This document shows, piece after piece, positions 23,162 to 28,422 of a stretch of DNA of 28,422 nucleotides (its first letter is position 1; each line of letters starts with the position of its first letter). The position numbers and the translations under genes were made by a program. The stretch comes from an uncultured Eubacterium sp. (lineage in GTDB: Bacteria; Bacillota; Clostridia; Lachnospirales; Lachnospiraceae), in contig URKY01000032.1 of NCBI GenBank assembly GCA_900548465.1, positions 1 through 28,422 on the forward strand, in the 5' to 3' direction. The notes under the pieces are model-generated. The model worked only from the letters and a program-made list of their open reading frames with translations. It was not told the DNA's origin and made no database searches.

Positions 23162-23390
23162 TAATATTACTGGATTTTGAAAAGGCGATGTAAATGCTTA
23201 AATATGGAATTATTGTTAAGGTTGTGGAATTGATGTGTTTTAAATGTGCATTAAATAGGTTTGCACAGGTATGTACGAAAATTAATATTGAAGAGTATTA
23301 GAAGAAAACAAAACGTGAGTATAAATGATAGTAAAAATGTAAAATTTAAATACAAAGTCTGAATGGATAGAAAATTGAAATTCATTAAGG

Positions 23391-23427
23391 AAAAACAGCG
23401 TAGAAAGTCTTTTCTTATGCTGTTTTT
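23391..23427. terminator. Rho-independent terminator
   Basis: AAAAACAGCGTA (23391-23402) pairs with TATGCTGTTTTT (23416-23427) with one G-U pair and a 13-base loop. Both strands carry a T-tract. It lies 230 bases after the redox protein gene and may end its transcript. Confidence 0.75.
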
Positions 23428-23585
23428 GTTGATATATAAAAATTTTATATTAATCTTATATTTTGGCAAATAAATACAAAAAGCAAAAACAATAATAAAT
23501 AATAACGAATAGGAAAAATGCCAAAAACCTAGAAAAAATGAACAATTATATTAAAAAATAAGACAATAAAAGAAAAGAAGTAAAC

Positions 23586-23614
23586 TTAAATTAGTTTTAC
23601 AAATATGGTATAAT
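23586..23614 (+). promoter_or_regulatory. Promoter of the chitinase gene
   Basis: TGGTATAAT (23606-23614) is a perfect extended -10. A -35 around 23585-23591 (CTTAAAT) is weak, which extended -10 promoters tolerate. Transcription would start near 23621 and leave a leader of about 95 bases. Confidence 0.6.
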
Positions 23615-23637
23615 ATGGAATTGAAATGGTTTTATAT

Positions 23638-23662
23638 AAAAGTGCGAAAAAACACTTTTTTT
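23638..23662 (+). terminator. Leader hairpin with T-run before the chitinase gene
   Basis: AAAAGTG (23638-23644) and CACTTTT (23653-23659) pair around CGAAAAAA, followed by further T. It sits in the presumed 5' leader, so it could act as a weak attenuator; the stem has only 7 bp, mostly A-T. Confidence 0.4.
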
Positions 23663-23715
23663 AACAGGAATATTATAAAAAATATATATATTAATTAAAT
23701 TAAAAGGAGGAAAAA

Positions 23716-26700
23716 ATGAAAGTAAAAAAAATTACTTTTAAGAAGAGATTTACCCGTAAAGTCTCAAGTCTGGCAATGGCATTTATGATGGTTGCAAACC
23801 TTTTAGGTGGGTATTGTGCAGCGTCAGAAGTGTCAACAAAAAAAGTCAGCGCAGCAACTACGAAACAGACACAGGTTCCTTACCGTAATGTAATGTATTA
23901 TGGCGACTGGTCAATTTATGCAGGTCAGAAGAATTTTACACCTGACAAAATTGATGGTAGTTTAATTACACATTTGAATTTCGCATTTTTGGATGCAGAT
24001 GAAAATGGTGATTTAATTACAACGGATACATGGGCAGACTACGAAAATCCAAATGTAGGATATTCAGTAGGCACTGACAACAAGTATGCGGGAGTTTTAG
24101 GAGCAATGTTACTCTTAAGGCAGAAGTATCCTAATATGAAAATTGGTATTTCAGTTGGTGGATGGACAAGATCAGGAGATTTTCCTAAAATAGCAGCATC
24201 AGATAAGACAAGAAAAAATTTCGCAAACAATGTGGCAAAGTTTGTTCATTATTATGGATATGATTTTGTAGATATTGATTGGGAATATCCGACCGCAGAC
24301 AGAGATCCTGATCCGGAAGGAAATGGCGTAGCTATTGATAAAGGATGTAAAGGGTCACCGGCTGACACACAAAACTTTACATTATTATTACAGGAAATTA
24401 GAAATTCGTTAGACAGCTATGGTACTAAGGATAGTAAACACTATGAATTGTCAGTAGCAATGTCTGCATCACCAAAAATGATGTCAGCAATAGAGTATGA
24501 TAAAGTATTAAATATTGTAGATTTTGCCAATATGATGACTTATGACCTAAACGGTGCATGGGAAGGTTTTACAGCTCATCAGACAGCGCTTTATACAAAT
24601 CCTGCTTATAGTGAAGGTGATGCAGGACTTTCAGTTGATTCCTGTATTAAATATTTGGAAAATAAATACGGAGATAACATTGACTATTCGAAAATAGTAG
24701 TAGGTGTTGCTCCTTATACAAGAGGATGGAAAGAAGTAAAGAAAGATACCGGTAGAGATTCAAAGAACCCGGGATTATACGCAGATGCAACAGGTGAAAA
24801 TGGTGTAACTTATGCATACTCGGACATTGACTCATTAGTTAGTAAGTACAACTTAAAGAAATACTGGGACGATGTGGCTAAGGCAAATTATTTTTATAGT
24901 GAATCATCAGGAATGTTCTTTACATGTGACACTGAAGAATCAGTTGCAGAAAAAGGAAAATATGTAAAACAGAAACATTTAGGTGGACTTATTTCATGGA
25001 TGGCTTCTCTTGATGCGGCTAATTCCATTACTAAGACAATGAAAGAGTCTCTCTATGGATCATCTTCTATTCCGAATCAGGATATAATTGTGCCTGGAAA
25101 TGATGGAGTTACGACAGATGTTACAACATCAGGAGATGCTTATACAATTACAGTTAAGAATACAAATTCTTCAGTAACAAAAGCCAGTGGTTCAAAGGAT
25201 ATTACAATTATGCCATGGGCAGAATATTTTGGAAAAACATTAAGTTATCCATCTATATCAATAGAAACACAAAATGGAGAAACTTTGAGCGGTGATTGGA
25301 GTTCAGGTGGAACAATTACAAGTGAAAATGGAAATACAGTTGTTACTCCGCCTGAATGGAGTTCAAAAACATTAGAGCCCGGTAGTTCTTTAACTTTTAC
25401 ATTGAAATCAGGAAAAGGAACGGCCAGCCAGGCAAACATTAAGAAAATTACTTTGAGACAGAGAGCAGTTTCAGGTGGAGAGATTCTTTTCTCAACAGTA
25501 GTATATGAAAATGGTGCGTCTGTTGAAACGACAAAAACTCAGGAAGATGCAACAACGAAGGAGCAGACACCTACAACAAAAGCATCTGAACAGCAGACAA
25601 CAAAGAATGAAACTCAGACAACGAAGAAGACTGAACAGTCTACAACAAAGAAAGTTTCAACTGGAACCTACCCTGAATGGTCACCAAATAGTGTAAGCTA
25701 CAAATCGGGAGACTTGGTTCAGTATCAGAGAAGAGTATATGAATGTATATATCCACACGTTTCAAATTCAGCATGGACACCGACAGCAGCATTTACCTTA
25801 TGGAAAGAAAGAACAGATTTAGTAGCAGGAGATGTAGAGACAACAAAAGCCGGTGGAAGTGAACAGGGAACAACAGAAAATAATTATACAGTAAATTCTA
25901 AACTACCTGAACATATGGTAACAGGATATTGGCATAATTTTCTCAATGGATCAAAAGCACTTAAATTATCAGATGTTCCATCGTATTACGATATGATTTG
26001 TGTAGCTTTTGCAAATTCATCAACAACTCCGGGAAAGGTTACATTTGAACTTGATAAGGATTTAAGCAACTCTTTAGGAGGATATACAAAGGCTCAGTTT
26101 ATTCAGGACATAAAAGATGCTAAGGCAAAAGGACAGCATGTAATTATTTCAGTAGGTGGAGCAGAAGGTACAACTTACATAACTAATCAGGAAGCAGCAA
26201 ATCAGTTTGCTACAAGCCTTATATCAATGATAGAAGAATATGGGTTTGAAGGCGTAGATATTGACTTTGAAGGTGGCGCAGTATCAGGAACCGACTATAT
26301 TGCGGAAGCTCTAAGAGAAGTCCATGATCATTTTGGAGATGACTTCATTATAACTATGGCTCCTGAAACATACTATTTCCAGGATGTAAATCCTAATGGA
26401 ACAGCGGCAACATCTGCATATTACAGATTGGCATACAAGATTAGAGATATTCTTACAATTTGTTACCCACAGTTCTACAATACAGGTGGAATGACTGGTT
26501 ATAACGGATTTAATGCCCGGGTCGGAAATGCAGACTTCTTGACATCACTTTCAACATTATTATTGGAAAATGGACTAAGAGCAGATCAGGTAGCATTAGG
26601 ATTGCCATCAACACCTAACGCAGCTTCAAGCGGATATGTTTCAACAGATGTAATTTCTACAGCAGTGAAATCACTTGTTAATGGAACATCATCAGGCAGC

Positions 26701-28422
26701 TTTACAGCACCAAAGGCTTATCCAACATTCAGAGGTGTAATGACATGGTCAATTAACTGGGATGCTACAAATGGTTATGCATGGGCTAAAACAATGGATA
26801 CTCTTATGGATTCATTGGAAACACATGAGCAGCCAACAACAAAGGCAAATACGACGACAACAAAAGAAAATATTACAACAAAGAAAAATGAAACTACAAC
26901 TGTTCAGCCGGTTGTTAAGCCAACTGAAGTTATTGGATTAACACTTAATGAACAGAAAGACGGAACAGTAAAATATTCATGGGGTCAGACTGAAGAGCAG
27001 ATTGCCAGCGGTCAGATATATAAAGTATATATTGATGGAAAATATGTTGAATCTTACAATTTAGCAACAACAGCATCATATACATTTACAACAAATGGAA
27101 ATCATACAATTAAGATAACAGCAAATCTGAACGGATATGAAACAGAAGGTAAAGTACTTAATGTTGTTATCACAGGTTTAAACACACCTACAACAGTAAC
27201 TACAACTAAGGCAACAGAGACAAACCCTGGTACAACAACAGATGGATTGTCATCAAGACTTATGATTGGTTACTATCATACATGGAATAATGACGGAAAT
27301 CCGTTTATTAAACTTAGAGATGTAGACAAAAACTGGGATGTAATTAACATTTCATTTGCTGAACCGGTACAGGCAGGAAGTACAGATGGTAAAATGCAGT
27401 TTAACATTAGTGGTCTTTCATCAACATACACAAAGGAAGACTTTAAGAAAGATGTTAAGAATTTACAGGCTCAGGGCAAGAAGATTGTATTGTCAATTGG
27501 TGGATATGAAGGATACTTCTCATTAACATCAGACAGTGCAGTAAATCAGTTCGTGAGTGATATTAAATCTTTTGTAGATGAATATGGATTTGATGGAATT
27601 GATATTGACCTTGAACAGTCTTCAGTACAGTTTGAGAGTGGAAATGACAAAGATATTAATAACCCGACATCACCAAAGGTTGTAAATATGATAAAGGCTA
27701 TTCGTACAATTTGCGACAGCTATGGAGATGATTTCATTCTTTCATGGGCACCTGAAACATTCTATGTACAGTTAGGATATTCATTCTATGGCGGAATTAA
27801 TCAGTATTGCGATGCAAGAGCAGGTGTATATCTTCCAATGATAAATGCATTGAGAGATAAAACATCATATGTACATGTTCAGTTATACAATTCATCACCT
27901 GTTACAGGACTGGATGGAAAATCATATAATATGGGAACAAAAGAAGGCATTGTGGCAATGTGTGAAATGCTTCTGAAAGGTTTCCATGTCGGAGCATATT
28001 ACACAAATTCAACAGATGCTTCTACATATTTTGCACCACTTAGACCGGATCAGGTAGTAATTGGTGTACCTTCATCACAGGGTGCTGCAGGAAGTGGACA
28101 AGTTGCAAATTCAGTACTTCAGAGCGCATTTACGGAACTTAATAACAACTATCCGGGAATACGAGGAATTATGGCATGGTCTATTAACTGGGATTCATCA
28201 CAGAATAACAATTCTTTTGTAGATGAAAATGCCGCTTTCCTTGAAACATTAAAGAACGATAAACCAACAACTGTGGCGCCAACAACAAAAGCCCCTACAA
28301 CAGTAGCGCCTACTACAAAGGTAACACCAACAACGGTAGCCCCAACTACAACAGGTGGAGCTTTAGAAGGATATACAGAAGCAACAGTTAATCAGTGGAC
28401 ACCATCAGGTAAATGGGGATGT
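23716..28422 (+). CDS. Secreted multi-modular chitinase with three GH18 domains (3' end beyond window)
   Basis: The open frame covers 1569 codons and is still open at the window end. AAAGGAGG stands 6 bases before ATG. Order of parts: signal peptide (about 1-47); GH18 domain 1 (56-445; D183-F-V-D-I-D-W-E190, E190 being the proton donor by family rule; SVGGW and MMTYD blocks present); a beta-sandwich CBM2-like region (476-600); a Thr-rich linker; a CBM5/12-type chitin-binding module (652-699; YPEWSPNSVSYKSGDLVQY, then Y-x-C and LWKER); GH18 domain 2 (733-1015; E852 in GVDIDFE); a TTK linker; an FN3-like domain (1069-1155); GH18 domain 3 (1179-1510; E1300 in DGIDIDLE); a Thr/Pro linker; and the first residues of another module (TEATVNQWTPSGKW), perhaps a second CBM5/12. 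Substrate: chitin or similar beta-1,4-GlcNAc polymers. Domains 2 and 3 resemble each other more than domain 1. No anchor motif seen. Confidence 0.93.
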   Translation, partial: MKVKKITFKKRFTRKVSSLAMAFMMVANLLGGYCAASEVSTKKVSAATTKQTQVPYRNVMYYGDWSIYAGQKNFTPDKIDGSLITHLNFAFLDADENGDLITTDTWADYENPNVGYSVGTDNKYAGVLGAMLLLRQKYPNMKIGISVGGWTRSGDFPKIAASDKTRKNFANNVAKFVHYYGYDFVDIDWEYPTADRDPDPEGNGVAIDKGCKGSPADTQNFTLLLQEIRNSLDSYGTKDSKHYELSVAMSASPKMMSAIEYDKVLNIVDFANMMTYDLNGAWEGFTAHQTALYTNPAYSEGDAGLSVDSCIKYLENKYGDNIDYSKIVVGVAPYTRGWKEVKKDTGRDSKNPGLYADATGENGVTYAYSDIDSLVSKYNLKKYWDDVAKANYFYSESSGMFFTCDTEESVAEKGKYVKQKHLGGLISWMASLDAANSITKTMKESLYGSSSIPNQDIIVPGNDGVTTDVTTSGDAYTITVKNTNSSVTKASGSKDITIMPWAEYFGKTLSYPSISIETQNGETLSGDWSSGGTITSENGNTVVTPPEWSSKTLEPGSSLTFTLKSGKGTASQANIKKITLRQRAVSGGEILFSTVVYENGASVETTKTQEDATTKEQTPTTKASEQQTTKNETQTTKKTEQSTTKKVSTGTYPEWSPNSVSYKSGDLVQYQRRVYECIYPHVSNSAWTPTAAFTLWKERTDLVAGDVETTKAGGSEQGTTENNYTVNSKLPEHMVTGYWHNFLNGSKALKLSDVPSYYDMICVAFANSSTTPGKVTFELDKDLSNSLGGYTKAQFIQDIKDAKAKGQHVIISVGGAEGTTYITNQEAANQFATSLISMIEEYGFEGVDIDFEGGAVSGTDYIAEALREVHDHFGDDFIITMAPETYYFQDVNPNGTAATSAYYRLAYKIRDILTICYPQFYNTGGMTGYNGFNARVGNADFLTSLSTLLLENGLRADQVALGLPSTPNAASSGYVSTDVISTAVKSLVNGTSSGSFTAPKAYPTFRGVMTWSINWDATNGYAWAKTMDTLMDSLETHEQPTTKANTTTTKENITTKKNETTTVQPVVKPTEVIGLTLNEQKDGTVKYSWGQTEEQIASGQIYKVYIDGKYVESYNLATTASYTFTTNGNHTIKITANLNGYETEGKVLNVVITGLNTPTTVTTTKATETNPGTTTDGLSSRLMIGYYHTWNNDGNPFIKLRDVDKNWDVINISFAEPVQAGSTDGKMQFNISGLSSTYTKEDFKKDVKNLQAQGKKIVLSIGGYEGYFSLTSDSAVNQFVSDIKSFVDEYGFDGIDIDLEQSSVQFESGNDKDINNPTSPKVVNMIKAIRTICDSYGDDFILSWAPETFYVQLGYSFYGGINQYCDARAGVYLPMINALRDKTSYVHVQLYNSSPVTGLDGKSYNMGTKEGIVAMCEMLLKGFHVGAYYTNSTDASTYFAPLRPDQVVIGVPSSQGAAGSGQVANSVLQSAFTELNNNYPGIRGIMAWSINWDSSQNNNSFVDENAAFLETLKNDKPTTVAPTTKAPTTVAPTTKVTPTTVAPTTTGGALEGYTEATVNQWTPSGKWGC

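Larger units (their letters stand above)
23162..23715. other. 554-base intergenic region
   Basis: The stretch is very AT-rich. It holds a 35-codon frame at 23194-23301 (MLKYGIIVKVVELMCFKCAL...) with a poor ribosome site, the terminator at 23391-23427, the promoter at 23586-23614 and a leader hairpin at 23638-23662. The rest, 23428-23585, has nothing I can identify. A 72-residue minus-strand frame at 23251-23469 is of low complexity and I do not accept it as a gene. Confidence 0.6.

Noticed and set aside
23251..23469. 72-residue frame on the minus strand
   Set aside because: Low-complexity Phe/Leu/Asn sequence in an AT-rich gap, overlaps a terminator, no ribosome site.
25505..25696. 63-residue Arg/Gln-rich frame
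   Set aside because: Out-of-frame reading of the Thr-rich linker of the chitinase.

Overview
The DNA is low in GC, has strong AAGGAGG-type ribosome binding sites and TATAAT -10 boxes, and carries families typical of anaerobic Clostridia: LytTR/GHKL two-component pairs, CAP proteins, C_GCAxxG redox proteins, Thr-rich (TTK) linkers and multi-module chitinases. I read it as a chromosomal contig from a gut-type Lachnospiraceae or a close relative; genus is not decidable from this sequence. The first 21 bases are Illumina library adapter, so position 1 is a contig end and not a biological boundary.

Layout. 22-2403: a 3'-truncated cation diffusion facilitator (minus), a divergent MerR/GyrI-like regulator and a convergent SAM methyltransferase. 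2486-3183: the C-terminal halves of a LysR regulator (minus) and an SDR oxidoreductase (plus) face away from each other with both 5' ends missing, which looks like one deletion over a divergent promoter. 3287-3784: a tail-anchored protein with a HEPN-like RxxxxH motif. 3983-7195: a LytTR response regulator and AgrC-like kinase, overlapping by 4 bp, then two small secreted proteins (SHOCT-like; DUF6973-like). 7269-9238: an anchored metallophosphoesterase, a DUF4186 protein, a small conserved protein and a GNAT. 9518-11185: a large secreted protein with FN3-like ends.

11290-20206 is a same-strand run of small accessory genes: Fic, a Zn-PLC-like protein, two Nudix hydrolases, a HIT protein, a P-loop kinase, XRE regulator, transglutaminase, hexapeptide acetyltransferase and an LCM-like methyltransferase. 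Broken genes lie among them: a frameshift in an A7 run, a GNAT stump, a kinase frameshifted inside its P-loop and a headless methyltransferase. The region looks shaped by repeated gain and partial deletion, although single-base shifts in a draft assembly may be sequence errors.

20349-28422 is devoted to surface or secreted proteins: a CAP protein with seven alternating CxxC modules plus a related eighth unit (minus), a C_GCAxxG redox protein, and a giant secreted chitinase with three GH18 catalytic domains in one chain, still open at the window end. With its carbohydrate-binding modules the chitinase points to use of chitin or a related GlcNAc polymer. I saw no tRNA, rRNA, CRISPR array, transposase or replication origin.
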